A DNA stretch of 64,000 bases from Prevotella koreensis (GCF_003977605.1 NZ_RYYU01000001.1:251175-315174); one strand, 5' to 3'; positions 8,882 through 18,122 are shown, counted from the first letter of the stretch. Program-made: numbers and translations. The notes: generated by a model from the letters alone, not told the origin.

Positions 8882-11461
8882 ATGTTAAACATCAAGAAAG
8901 CAACATTGCTTTTAGCACTTGCGCTACTGTGTGTCGTAACGGCATCGGCAAAGCCAAGAACAAAAGCAGAAATGAAGTCGCTCGCGAAGCAGGCTATTAA
9001 TGCCCACCTCGTGAAGCAACACCGTGCTCCACGTAAGGGTGAAGTAGTTGAACTGAAAAGCCAAAAGGCAACAGTGGTATTGGGATACAAGGAAGGAGGA
9101 TATGCAGTAGTGTCCAACGATGACCTTTTGCCTGAAGTGCTTGGCTACAGTGATACAAGGTTCGACGTGAGTACAACTAACGAGAACCTTAAATGGTGGC
9201 TCGAAGCAATGGACGAAGCAGCCAGGATAATCGTGGCTAAAGGGCAGCCGAGAAAACTCGTTGCGCCGGATCCTTCTAAATATCAAACTGCTGTAGCACC
9301 GATGTGCACCACTAAATGGGGACAGACCGTGCCATATAACAACTACTGTCCGCCGGGAACAAACACAGGTTCGGGTGATGGTCATGACTACGGCAACGAC
9401 ACCGAACGTTGCGTAGTGGGATGTGTTGCAACGGCAATGGCACAGGTGCTTGCCCATAACAAGTATCCCCAAACCGGTATCGGAACACACTCGGTTCAGG
9501 TTAAGCAGACGGGCGGTCACATGGAAACATTCACTGTGAATTTTGAGGAAGCAGTCTATGATTATGAAAACATGCTTGATGAATATAAAGAAGGTAATTA
9601 CACCGAGACTGAAGGAAAGGCCGTAGCTCTTCTGAGTTATCATTGTGGTGTGGCTTCCGACATGGAGTATGGTCTTAGCGGTTCTGGTACATATACCAAC
9701 AAAGCCGCTGACGGGCTGCGACGCAATTTCGGAATATCCACAGCAAAATTCTATGATCGCAACGAAAGTAAACTGAACGAGGCTGACTGGATGGATCTTA
9801 TCTTCAACGAACTTAGCAATGGTCGTCCTTTGATGTATGGCGGCGTATCTTATTATGGCTGGCAGATGGTTGGTCACGAGTTCGTATTCGACGGATATGA
9901 TGAAACCGGAAAGGTAAGTGTGAACTGGGGTTGGAATGGCTCCGGCGACGGTTACTATGATGTGTCATTGCTTGACGTTGATGCTTACGAATGGAAATAT
10001 TATCAGGACATGGTGATTGGTATCGAAGGAGGTGTTCCGGTAGATCTTCAGACGAAAGATATCACTATGGAGCAGGCCGGAACCATGGGAAGCATGATTG
10101 CCGCAGATGACAGACTGCTTGTGGGAGAACTGAAAGTTAAAGGAAACATCAACAGTAGCGACCTGAAACTGTTGCGCGAAATGGCCGGTGTTGACAATGA
10201 AGGCAACAAGACAAAGGGTAATATGTTCTCTCTCGACTTGTCCGAAGCACGCATTGTTGCAGGTGGCGAGCCATATTTGCTTGAAGACGGTAACGCATAT
10301 ACCACTGCAAACGATGAGTTGCCATACAAGGCTTTCTACATGGCAAGCAAACTACGCACCCTGAAACTTCCGAAGACAATAAAGAAAATCGGTGACGGTG
10401 CCATTGCATTGCTAAGCAGATTGAGCGAACTGACATTTGCCGATGAGAGCGAAGGACAAGAATATAAAGTCAACGGAAATGAGATATTGTCAAATGACGG
10501 TACCGAACTTATTGCTGTTGCCTCCATCGCTGCCGGTGAATATGTGATACCTAACACTGTTACGAAGGTGCATGCATACGCTATGGCAGGCTGTTCTAAA
10601 ATATCAAAGTTAACTGTACCTGCAACGGTTGAGACTTTTGGAAGAGAAGCTATGCGCAATTGCAGTTCAATAAAAGAATTGCGTTCGGAGAGTCGTACCG
10701 TGCCGGCAGTAGGAGCAATGGCATTCGACGGTGTGAACGAGTCTCTTTGCAAACTCATTATCCCCGCAGGAACAAAGGATCTTTATGGCAGGGCACAAGG
10801 CTGGAAGAAATTTGTAAATGTCAAGGAATACGGCACAACAATCAAGCCAACCAACGCCACACGTAAATATGGTGAACAGAACCCAACCTCTTATTCTTAT
10901 CAACTCTTGGGCGACTATGTTACAGGTAAGCCGGAAATATACACGGATGCCACACCGGAGTCTCCGGTCGGAAGGTATCCGATACATGCAAAGCCCGGAA
11001 CGATTACTGCTCCTGACGTTACATACGAGGATGGTTATCTTATCATAACCAGGGCTGAATTAACTGTAACCGTAGAGGAAGCAACGCGTAAGCAATATGA
11101 GGAAGACCCGGAATTTGTTCTTCATTTCGAAGGATTTGTAAACGGAGAGGATGAGAGTGTGATTACTACAATGCCTACCGTGACAAGCAATGCCACATAC
11201 GATAGTCCTGAGGGCGAATATGTGCTCACTATCAGTGGTGGAGAAGCACAGAACTACAAGTTCAAGTATATCAGCGGTAAACTCATCATCAGCGGTGTTG
11301 CCGAGAAGCCTACCGGCATCGATGTAATAACAATCAGTGAGAACGAGCCTCGTGACATTTACAATGTTCATGGCCAACTCGTGCGTCGTGCAGCAACATC
11401 TGTTGCAGGACTTCCCGCAGGAGTTTATATCATTGACGGAAAGAAGATTGTTGTGAGATAA
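8882..11461 (+). CDS. C10-family (streptopain-like) cysteine peptidase with leucine-rich repeats, MBG-like domain and T9SS sorting domain
   Basis: 859 residues with a signal peptide (about 1-23), a prodomain (about 25-135) and a C10 papain-fold domain (about 140-380). Catalytic Cys181 lies in VVGCVATAMAQ and His332 in MVGHEFVFDGY, with NWGWNG at 348-353. Next come BspA-type leucine-rich repeats (about 480-640, LPKTIKKIGDGAI-like units), two MBG-like beta domains (about 645-810) and a C-terminal sorting domain (about 825-859; DIYNVHGQLVRR, AGVYIIDGKKIVVR). The family includes streptococcal SpeB and Porphyromonas/Prevotella interpain-type proteases made as zymogens. The LRR and MBG modules probably hold the protease near a ligand. 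A second C10 peptidase is encoded at 61339-63663. Confidence 0.92.
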   Translation: MLNIKKATLLLALALLCVVTASAKPRTKAEMKSLAKQAINAHLVKQHRAPRKGEVVELKSQKATVVLGYKEGGYAVVSNDDLLPEVLGYSDTRFDVSTTNENLKWWLEAMDEAARIIVAKGQPRKLVAPDPSKYQTAVAPMCTTKWGQTVPYNNYCPPGTNTGSGDGHDYGNDTERCVVGCVATAMAQVLAHNKYPQTGIGTHSVQVKQTGGHMETFTVNFEEAVYDYENMLDEYKEGNYTETEGKAVALLSYHCGVASDMEYGLSGSGTYTNKAADGLRRNFGISTAKFYDRNESKLNEADWMDLIFNELSNGRPLMYGGVSYYGWQMVGHEFVFDGYDETGKVSVNWGWNGSGDGYYDVSLLDVDAYEWKYYQDMVIGIEGGVPVDLQTKDITMEQAGTMGSMIAADDRLLVGELKVKGNINSSDLKLLREMAGVDNEGNKTKGNMFSLDLSEARIVAGGEPYLLEDGNAYTTANDELPYKAFYMASKLRTLKLPKTIKKIGDGAIALLSRLSELTFADESEGQEYKVNGNEILSNDGTELIAVASIAAGEYVIPNTVTKVHAYAMAGCSKISKLTVPATVETFGREAMRNCSSIKELRSESRTVPAVGAMAFDGVNESLCKLIIPAGTKDLYGRAQGWKKFVNVKEYGTTIKPTNATRKYGEQNPTSYSYQLLGDYVTGKPEIYTDATPESPVGRYPIHAKPGTITAPDVTYEDGYLIITRAELTVTVEEATRKQYEEDPEFVLHFEGFVNGEDESVITTMPTVTSNATYDSPEGEYVLTISGGEAQNYKFKYISGKLIISGVAEKPTGIDVITISENEPRDIYNVHGQLVRRAATSVAGLPAGVYIIDGKKIVVR

Positions 11462-11485
11462 TCCGGCAATTATAATTTCGTATTC

Positions 11486-11567
11486 ATTTACGTCCCATTG
11501 ACGTTCGATTTATGTTCCAAAGGCTTAATGCCAATAGTGGTAAATCAAACGTAAACGGGACGTAAAT
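11486..11567. repeat. Long imperfect palindrome between two secreted-protein genes
   Basis: ATTTACGTCCC (11486-11496) is the exact complement of GGGACGTAAAT (11557-11567). The next 16 bases of each arm also largely pair (GACGTTCGATTTA against TAAATCAAACGT), giving a stem of about 27 bp. No T-tract follows, so it is not a textbook terminator. Confidence 0.7.
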
Positions 11568-11673
11568 ACTTTTGATTCAAAGACATTTACGAATAGTTCA
11601 CGTTCAATTTATTCCCATTACTCCTCCGTTTAAGTCCAAAATAGAATAAAAGGATGTTATAAGTATTCCTACA

Positions 11674-11705
11674 TTTGCTAATGTTGGATTTTTGTTTTAC
11701 CTTTG
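11674..11705 (+). promoter_or_regulatory. Promoter for the 1038-residue modular secreted protein
   Basis: TTTG (11674-11677), 20 bp, TACCTTTG (11698-11705): full Bacteroidetes consensus, about 70 bp before the start codon. Confidence 0.75.
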
Positions 11706-11777
11706 TAAGCCATGCATAAATTGTGTTTCAATATTAAACAAACCAATTAATTATACATTTTAATCAATTTTATAGCC

Positions 11778-14700
11778 ATGATGAAATCTTTACGAACATT
11801 ATGCCTGTTGCTATTCCTTGCGATTAGTACGGCAGGCTTTGCTGAAGAGCAAACCTACACTATGAGTTTCAAGAACAAGAATGATGGGGGAGAGGGGTTT
11901 ATTAACAATGACGTGAGTGTAAGTACGGCCACCGCAGTAATTAACGGAGTGGAATGGAAATTGGTGTCTGACAGTTATTATATGTCATATAATGTCACCA
12001 ACGGACAGCAGATTGGCACTAACAAGAAACCTGCTCAACATGCAGTAATCTCTACAGATGGGATTCCGGGAAAAATAAAGTCGGTTACAGTTACAGCACG
12101 ATGCAAAGATAGAAGCAATTCAAAACTTGCCGTGAAAGTAGATGGAGAGAACTATAAAGCCGATGATGCCGTTACTGTAGTACTCTCAAAGTCTAATACT
12201 GCGTTCACTTTTGTGCCACAGGAGGCAAAGTCCGGTAAGATAGAACTGGTGTTTGAACAGGAAAAGAATGCCAAAGCCGGTGCCCTCTATCTCTTCTCTG
12301 CTGTGGTGGTGTACGAAACTGATACTACTACCGAACCGGAAACAACGCCTGCAACATGGAGCCATATCTGGAACAAGAAGAAAACTGATGGTGGAGAAGG
12401 TTTCTTTAATTTCGGACATGGCAAGACTGAAGAGATGCCGCTATCTACCATATTAAATGGTCTCAAATGGTTTGCACAGGCCGAGGGCACTACAACGTTT
12501 GCCATGACTGCTTCAGGCGGACAAATCATAGGTTGGGGAACTACTGACGTTGCCACGCATGCGGAGTTCTGGACAGACGAAATAAAGGGAAAAGTTACGG
12601 ACATAACCGTAAATGCACGATTAGCAAAGGCAGAATATGCCGGACATATAAAGGTGAGCGTAGGCGGTGTGACATATTTGTATAACGGTGCGGAGAGTGC
12701 CGACATGGTTGCTACGGCAAAGGAATTTAAGTTTGAAGCACCGGTGGGAGAGCCGGCAGAAGGACGTGTAAAGATAGAACTTTTTCAGACATCTGCCGAT
12801 AAAGGAGTTCTATACATGAAGAGTTTGTTGATAAACTATCTTAAAAAGTCGGGCGACAATCCTGTGATTACTGCACCTACCGACCCTGTGATTGCGCGTG
12901 CAAACGGTTCTGCTATAAACTATCTCACTGCTGATGAAGACATCACAATAACTACAGCGACTGAAGATGCGAAGATTTACTACACTCTCGATGCCGCAGA
13001 TGCAGAAACTCCGAAAGACCCGAAGACATCAGAGGAGCGCATCGAATATTCCGCACCGATACATGTAACGAAATCTGTTTTGATAAAGGCCGTTGCATTC
13101 AAGGACAATGAATATAGCAATGTCGTTGAGCGCAAACTCATTATGTGCAAGAATCCGGAACTCTCTTTTGAGAATAATCAAGAAACAGCAACCGTTGAGA
13201 CAGGATATGTAGGAATACCTGTTGCGCTGAATAATCCGTACAATGTCAGTCCGATTCAGTGGAGCACCGAAAACGAAGCCGTGGCAACTGTAGATGCCGA
13301 CGGAACGATACACGCTTTGACCGCAGGCAAGGTGAATATCAATTACTATTTCAATGGCAATGACGAGTATGCAGAAATGGGCGGCCGTCTTGTCCTTACG
13401 GTTGAGAAAGCCGGCGAATACACCACCGGAACCTACACCCACGTATGGGACAAGAGTAAGGCTGACGGTGGCGAAGGATTTTATAATTTCGGTACTAATT
13501 TCCAAGATACTAACACTTTGACCGCTGTATTGAGTGGTGTTAACTGGACTGCAACGACCGTTGGATCAAAGAAAATGGTATTCTTGGCAACGAAGGGACA
13601 GGCTTTCGGTGTTGCTACAACCGATCCATGCAGCCATATTGAGATGGTAACAAATGGTATTTCCGGCGAGATAACAGAAGTTAAGGTCGTTGCCAGCAAG
13701 GGAACAACGAACCATGCTCTCTCTAATGCCGCACTGAAGGTTTCTGTTGGAGGTACACCTTATAAATATAATGGAGCCGAATCGGTGCCGCTGACAGGTG
13801 AACCGGTGCAGTATTCTTTCTTTCCTGATACCACTCCTGTTGAGGGAGAGATAAAGATTGAGGTAAATCAGGATTCCGAGACACAGGTGGTAATCTATTT
13901 CAAGAGCATAGTTGTCAATTATCGCAACGAGGTTAGCAACATCGAAGTGCCACAGACTTCTGTTGCAGCAGGAACATACGATGAAACAAAGAGTGTGGAA
14001 CTGACAGCACAGGAGGGTGCAACGATTGTTTACACTGTTGATGGCTCAAGTCCGAAGACTTCTGCCGAGGCAAAGATATATTCCGAACCCATTATCATAT
14101 CTGCCACCACCACACTGAAGGCTGTTGCCAAGGTGGGAGAGAAATATAGTGATGTGGCAGAGTTCAAGTATGTAATTCGCAAAGATGCTGAACTCTCGTT
14201 TGAGAAAGATACCTTGATTGTTGAATACAAAGATGCAGAACCTTATATGGGGGCATATCTTAATAATCCTCACGATGTAGCACCGATAACTTATACAAGT
14301 TCTGACGAGTCGGTAGTGGTATTGGATAGTTATGCCGACATCTTGACCATGAAGCCCGGTGAATCTACTATTACGGCCATCTTTGCAGGCAACGATGAAT
14401 ATAAACCTGACACAGCAACCTATGTGGTAGTCGTAAATGCTCAGGCTCCATTGCTAACTCCTACGGTTTCTCCTGCCGGTGGCATCTTTGCTTCTCCGGT
14501 AGAGGTAACGCTTACGGCGGCTGCCGATTGGGGCACACGTGCCATGACACTGTGGTATTCCACTACTGCCGCTACGCAGGAAGAAATGGAGGACGATTCA
14601 AGCAAACGCACTGTATGGCCAGATTCTCCGGAGTTTGACTATTCGGTTAATTCTACCAAGATTACCATTGACAAGAGTTGCAAACTCATCGTTGTTGCGA

Positions 14701-14894
14701 AAGGTTATAACTCCACAAGCAGCGAAGCCGTGATTTGCGATTTCGTAATTGATGCTACTGTTGGTATAAACGAAGCCTCTGTCGATGTTCCGTTCGCTTA
14801 TGAGCAGGTGTATAATCTGCAAGGTCTGCGTGTTAGTACACCGGTCAAGGGCGGCATATATATAGTTAATGGAAAGAAAATTGTGGTGAAATAA
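11778..14894 (+). CDS. Large secreted modular protein with three DGGEGF-type repeats, chitobiase C-terminal-like and Ig-like domains, T9SS sorting domain
   Basis: 1038 residues with a signal peptide (about 1-22). Three homologous modules of roughly 160-190 residues each begin with W/F-x-K-x-K-x-DGGEGF and continue with a variable NGV/LxW segment (starts near residues 26, 193 and 553). Between and after them lie domains resembling the chitobiase/beta-hexosaminidase C-terminal fold (about 368-458 and 725-800, with IYYTLD and IVYTVDGSSPKTS) and BIG2-like Ig folds (ATVDADGTIHALTAG). The end (about 1005-1038) is a T9SS-type sorting domain with QVYNLQGLRV and GGIYIVNGKKIVVK. No catalytic residues were recognised. 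The repeated modules look carbohydrate- or matrix-binding, which is inference only. It is the third consecutive surface gene, with its own promoter and terminator. Confidence 0.82.
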   Translation: MMKSLRTLCLLLFLAISTAGFAEEQTYTMSFKNKNDGGEGFINNDVSVSTATAVINGVEWKLVSDSYYMSYNVTNGQQIGTNKKPAQHAVISTDGIPGKIKSVTVTARCKDRSNSKLAVKVDGENYKADDAVTVVLSKSNTAFTFVPQEAKSGKIELVFEQEKNAKAGALYLFSAVVVYETDTTTEPETTPATWSHIWNKKKTDGGEGFFNFGHGKTEEMPLSTILNGLKWFAQAEGTTTFAMTASGGQIIGWGTTDVATHAEFWTDEIKGKVTDITVNARLAKAEYAGHIKVSVGGVTYLYNGAESADMVATAKEFKFEAPVGEPAEGRVKIELFQTSADKGVLYMKSLLINYLKKSGDNPVITAPTDPVIARANGSAINYLTADEDITITTATEDAKIYYTLDAADAETPKDPKTSEERIEYSAPIHVTKSVLIKAVAFKDNEYSNVVERKLIMCKNPELSFENNQETATVETGYVGIPVALNNPYNVSPIQWSTENEAVATVDADGTIHALTAGKVNINYYFNGNDEYAEMGGRLVLTVEKAGEYTTGTYTHVWDKSKADGGEGFYNFGTNFQDTNTLTAVLSGVNWTATTVGSKKMVFLATKGQAFGVATTDPCSHIEMVTNGISGEITEVKVVASKGTTNHALSNAALKVSVGGTPYKYNGAESVPLTGEPVQYSFFPDTTPVEGEIKIEVNQDSETQVVIYFKSIVVNYRNEVSNIEVPQTSVAAGTYDETKSVELTAQEGATIVYTVDGSSPKTSAEAKIYSEPIIISATTTLKAVAKVGEKYSDVAEFKYVIRKDAELSFEKDTLIVEYKDAEPYMGAYLNNPHDVAPITYTSSDESVVVLDSYADILTMKPGESTITAIFAGNDEYKPDTATYVVVVNAQAPLLTPTVSPAGGIFASPVEVTLTAAADWGTRAMTLWYSTTAATQEEMEDDSSKRTVWPDSPEFDYSVNSTKITIDKSCKLIVVAKGYNSTSSEAVICDFVIDATVGINEASVDVPFAYEQVYNLQGLRVSTPVKGGIYIVNGKKIVVK

Positions 14895-14918
14895 CAATTC
14901 CCACAACACAATATTCTC

Positions 14919-14992
14919 CATACGCACGTAGCGTGCGTATGGGTGAATGACAAAAAGGCAAGTTGGGAAAATGTTCTTCCAACTTGCCTTTT
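14919..14992 (+). terminator. Two hairpins ending the surface-protein gene
   Basis: A perfect palindromic hairpin (14919-14941, CATACGCAC/GTGCGTATG) is followed by a 14-bp stem at 14953-14992 (AAAAGGCAAGTTGG/CCAACTTGCCTTTT) and a T-rich tail. The second is a good rho-independent terminator and is symmetrical enough to work in both directions. Confidence 0.8.
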
Positions 14993-15090
14993 CTGTTTTC
15001 ATCGTCTCTCATCACCCTCTTTTACGAGCAAGAGTTCTCACCATGCAATGGGGCGGCTGAGGTTATTTGCGTTAATACAAACAAACAAAT

Positions 15091-15117
15091 GGGACGGAAA
15101 TAAGAGGTCTCCGTCCC
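15091..15117 (-). terminator. Terminator of the secG operon
   Basis: GGGACGGA pairs with TCCGTCCC. On the minus strand the hairpin is followed by ATTTGTTTGTTTG, and it lies about 30 bp after the secG stop codon. Confidence 0.7.
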
Positions 15118-15148
15118 TACTATATATTTCAATATTGAAACTTGTCTG

Positions 15149-15538
15149 TTATTTCTTTTCCGGTACAGTCTCTTGCTTGGCAGCATCGTTCTGTGCGCCT
15201 TGAGCGGCCGGAGCAGTCTGTTGCTCGCTTGCGCCGAAGCCCTGAACGTTGTTAGGATTTGCCTGCGGAGCCTGTGTCTGTGTGTTCTCAAGAACGCTCT
15301 GTTCGCCGATAGCTGTAGGAGCGGTCCATGCGCACACGATGCTGAACAACACCATGCTGATAGCCAACCCCCATGTTGCTTTCTCTACGAAGTCGGTAGT
15401 CTTGCGAACACCCATAATCGCGTTCGATGAAGAGAAGTTAGAGGAAAGTCCTCCGCCCTTAGATTCCTGTATGAGTACAATGCCGATCATAAGCACTGCG
15501 GCCAGGATAATTAGCACTAAGAATAATGTGTAAATCAT
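15149..15538 (-). CDS. secG: Preprotein translocase subunit SecG
   Basis: 129 residues. Two membrane helices (about 4-25 and 53-72) flank the conserved SecG loop with VLIQESKGGGLSS and a Phe-Ser-Ser stretch; the Gln/Ala/Pro-rich tail (about 80-129) is unconserved. SecG is the accessory subunit of the SecYEG channel in the inner membrane. It is the last gene of a minus-strand cluster: sigma-54 regulator, lptE, TPR protein, secG. The spacing to the preceding gene is only 5 bp, so co-transcription is likely. Confidence 0.95.
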   Translation of the reverse strand: MIYTLFLVLIILAAVLMIGIVLIQESKGGGLSSNFSSSNAIMGVRKTTDFVEKATWGLAISMVLFSIVCAWTAPTAIGEQSVLENTQTQAPQANPNNVQGFGASEQQTAPAAQGAQNDAAKQETVPEKK

Positions 15539-15543
15539 CTTTT

Positions 15544-16314
15544 TTATTGTTTTTTATATTTATTGTTTATTATCAATTTCTCCAAGAATCGGATTTGGTC
15601 TGCAAAGTAAGCATTTTTTTTTGGAAAATTCAAATTTAAACGCTTAATAATTTCCAAAGCCTTCGAATATTGTCCTTGTTTTATGTAAATACGGGCCAAT
15701 GTCTCTGTGAAATAACTCTCGTCCGACTCTTTTTCTGCATTTTCGCCTTCGTCATCTTCCGGTATTATGTATTCGGGAATTTCTTGCAGTTCTATCTTGC
15801 CGTTGTTGTTGTCGATGAACTCGTCTATGAGTTCCTGTCCCTTCATCTGCGGAGTCTCTTGTGCCGCCTGTCGCTCCTCTTCACTCTCCGTTTCGAGCAG
15901 ATATGCCGCATAGTCCACGGCCGCTTCCACCGGTGTGGGTTTGCGTTTCTGCTCTTCGTCATTGTCGTTTTCTTTTGGCAGGGAGTCGAGAAACTTGTCT
16001 ATCAGTGACAATGTCCTGTCACCATCGTTCTGTTTTATGCTTTCGTCACAGTTCGTCTTGTTGTCGTTTTTCTCATTGCACAGTCTGTAGTGTGCGGCTT
16101 CCACGAGGTTGAAAATTACCCTGCGGTCGGTTATGTAGATTGCAGCGCGGCGCAGTTCCTCGTCGAATGTCGGGTCGTGCAGCAGGTAAAGATTCTGCAG
16201 CATCAACAGTCGTGCCGTTTGGTAGTATGGATATAAGGCCAACAGGGAGCGCAGGTCATAGAGCGTCTCCTTGTCTATCAGTTCCGGGTGTTTTATCAGT
16301 TGCAGTATATCCAT
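15544..16314 (-). CDS. Conserved Bacteroidetes protein with TPR-like C-terminus
   Basis: 256 residues, not recognised as a named family. The N-terminal half is helical (LLALYPYYQTARLLMLQNLYLL), the middle is acidic and low-complexity (about 95-195), and the C-terminus (about 203-250) contains one clear TPR-like helix pair, ETLARIYIKQGQYSKALEII followed by FPKKNAYFADQIRFLEKLI. It has no signal peptide. It sits between lptE and secG in an arrangement common in Bacteroidetes, so a role linked to envelope biogenesis is plausible but unproven. Confidence 0.85.
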   Translation of the reverse strand: MDILQLIKHPELIDKETLYDLRSLLALYPYYQTARLLMLQNLYLLHDPTFDEELRRAAIYITDRRVIFNLVEAAHYRLCNEKNDNKTNCDESIKQNDGDRTLSLIDKFLDSLPKENDNDEEQKRKPTPVEAAVDYAAYLLETESEEERQAAQETPQMKGQELIDEFIDNNNGKIELQEIPEYIIPEDDEGENAEKESDESYFTETLARIYIKQGQYSKALEIIKRLNLNFPKKNAYFADQIRFLEKLIINNKYKKQ

Positions 16315-16335
16315 ATCGTGTTCATTCTTATGGTG

Positions 16336-16890
16336 TTACCATTGTGCCACTGTGGCGTTGAATATTTGGTCTGTGAGTTCTTTGCACATCTGTGTCACGA
16401 GTTCTTCCTGAACCGAACTGAGGCTCTGTGTTGTCTCGTATGTTGATGTCGCTGTGAACTGCCTTTCAAAGTCTTCCTGATGATTGGTGGTGTTTACGAA
16501 TCTCACGTTGACGGTCAGGGCGAGTTCGGTTTGCGATGAGTAACCCTCCGACGATACCGATTTGTTACGCTGAGTGTAACTTATTATTTCACCTTCTATT
16601 TTGAGGTCGCCGTTACGTTTCACCTGTATCAGTCGGGTGTTGTTTGCATACCTGTCTTTCAGTTGGTTGTTGAAAATACTCGACATCGGTCCCCATACAT
16701 AACTTGAGCGTATCGGGAAGTCGGTAATCTGTATTGTCTTCACCTTCGTATAGTCAATGCTTGCGCCGTTTAACGAAAACGACACATGGCAAGCCGACAG
16801 CAATACTACTGCAATGACAGTGACAACGCCAATGCGGTGCACCCCTTTTACGGTAGTCTTCCTAAAAATATTTTGCATGAATGTTGCCAT
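16336..16890 (-). CDS. lptE: LPS assembly lipoprotein LptE-like
   Basis: 184 residues. The N-terminal hydrophobic segment ends in a lipobox (LLSAC, Cys34), and a conserved core follows, with SIDYTKVKTIQITDFPI and a later LVTQMCKELTDQIFNATVAQW. The family is the Bacteroidetes LptE, the lipoprotein that plugs LptD in the outer membrane and helps place lipopolysaccharide in the outer leaflet. The gene is 21 bp upstream of the TPR gene and 17 bp downstream of the sigma-54 regulator. An alternative start nearer the hydrophobic stretch is possible, since about 20 residues precede it. Confidence 0.88.
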   Translation of the reverse strand: MATFMQNIFRKTTVKGVHRIGVVTVIAVVLLSACHVSFSLNGASIDYTKVKTIQITDFPIRSSYVWGPMSSIFNNQLKDRYANNTRLIQVKRNGDLKIEGEIISYTQRNKSVSSEGYSSQTELALTVNVRFVNTTNHQEDFERQFTATSTYETTQSLSSVQEELVTQMCKELTDQIFNATVAQW

Positions 16891-16907
16891 ATCTTTCTCT
16901 TCCGATA

Positions 16908-18122
16908 CTATTCCAGTCCGTACTCTCTTATTCTTCTGTATAGCGTGCGGTCTGATATTCCGAGTTCTGCTGCTGCTTTTTTGCGGTTTCCACCGTTTCT
17001 TTCGAGTGCCCTCTCTACCATTTGCCGCCCTATGTCGCTTAGGTTCAGTGTTTCCGGTTCTTTTATCTCTTCTGCCACAGCATCTTGAACGCTTGGTGTC
17101 TGAGGTATCTGAATCTGTTCTGACGGACTGAATATTGCAGGCACTTGGGTCTTGTCAGGTATTGTCTGAGTATGCTTTGTTGCATCGAGTTGTTTGCGCA
17201 GAATGTTCATGTCCCGCCTTAGGTCAGACACGTTTCCGCGCAGTTCATACAGTATTTTATATAGAATCTCGCGCTCGTTCTCGTATGACGTACTTCCACC
17301 TTTGTCTATCTTTGCAAGTTGTGTGCTCTCTTTATCTTGCGGAATGAATTTATACAGGTCTTGCACTCCTATCTCCCGCTTTCTGCTCAGTATCGACATC
17401 TGTTCGGTAATGTTCTTCAGTTGCCTCACGTTGCCCGGCCATTTGTATTTCAGCATTACCTGCTGTGCCTCTTCCGTGAGTGTTATCTTTGGCAGTCTGT
17501 ATTTCTCTGCCATTTGCATCGCGAACAGTCGGAACAGCAACAGAATGTCTCCGCCTCTGTCGCGTAGTGGCGGCATCTGTATCGGAATAGTGTTCAGACG
17601 ATAATAAAGGTCTTCACGAAACCTGCCCTCGCTTATGGCTTTCTGCATGTTCACGTTCGTTGCGGCCACTATTCGCACGTCGGTCTTCATCACCTTTTGT
17701 CCTCCCACGCGCAGATATTCGCCTGTTTCGAGCACACGCAACAGTCTTGCCTGCGTTGCGATTGGCAATTCGCCAACCTCATCGAGGAACAGTGTGCCCT
17801 TGTTGGCTATCCCGAAATATCCTTCGCTCTCGCCGATAGCACCGGTGAACGAGCCTTTCTCGTGTCCGAAAAGTTCGGAGTCGATAGTTCCTTCGGGTAT
17901 CGAACCACAGTTTATGGCGAAATACTTTTCCCGCTTTCGTGGCGACATGTCATGTATCAGTCTCGGTATTATTTCCTTGCCGACACCACTTTCGCCCACG
18001 ATAAGCACACTGAGGTCAGTCGGTGCTACCTGCAAAGCAACATCAAGTGCATGGTTCAAGGCATCGCAGTTCCCCACGATGCTATACCTTTGTTTAATGT
18101 TCTGAAGTTCAGAAGTATTCAT
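16908..18122 (-). CDS. Sigma-54-interacting transcriptional activator (AAA+ and Fis-type HTH, no receiver domain)
   Basis: About 404 residues. An AAA+ sigma-54 interaction domain occupies nearly the whole N-terminal part: Walker A GESGVGKE, the GAFTGA-equivalent GSFTGA, Walker B GTLFLDEVGE, arginine fingers near FREDLYYRL, and a WPGNVRQLKN sensor. A short coiled-coil linker (about 280-320) and a Fis-type helix-turn-helix (about 375-404, GNRKKAAAELGISDRTLYRRI) follow. No regulatory domain precedes the AAA+ module, so its activity is probably set by abundance or a partner. I use the ATG at 18122 rather than the in-frame TTG 12 bases upstream. The gene heads the lptE-secG cluster. Confidence 0.93.
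   Translation of the reverse strand: MNTSELQNIKQRYSIVGNCDALNHALDVALQVAPTDLSVLIVGESGVGKEIIPRLIHDMSPRKREKYFAINCGSIPEGTIDSELFGHEKGSFTGAIGESEGYFGIANKGTLFLDEVGELPIATQARLLRVLETGEYLRVGGQKVMKTDVRIVAATNVNMQKAISEGRFREDLYYRLNTIPIQMPPLRDRGGDILLLFRLFAMQMAEKYRLPKITLTEEAQQVMLKYKWPGNVRQLKNITEQMSILSRKREIGVQDLYKFIPQDKESTQLAKIDKGGSTSYENEREILYKILYELRGNVSDLRRDMNILRKQLDATKHTQTIPDKTQVPAIFSPSEQIQIPQTPSVQDAVAEEIKEPETLNLSDIGRQMVERALERNGGNRKKAAAELGISDRTLYRRIREYGLE

Larger units (their letters stand above)
11462..11777. other. Intergenic region with long palindrome and consensus promoter
   Basis: 316 bp without a gene. It contains an imperfect inverted repeat (11486-11567), a shorter partial relative of its arm just after it, and the promoter at 11674-11705. 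Confidence 0.65.
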
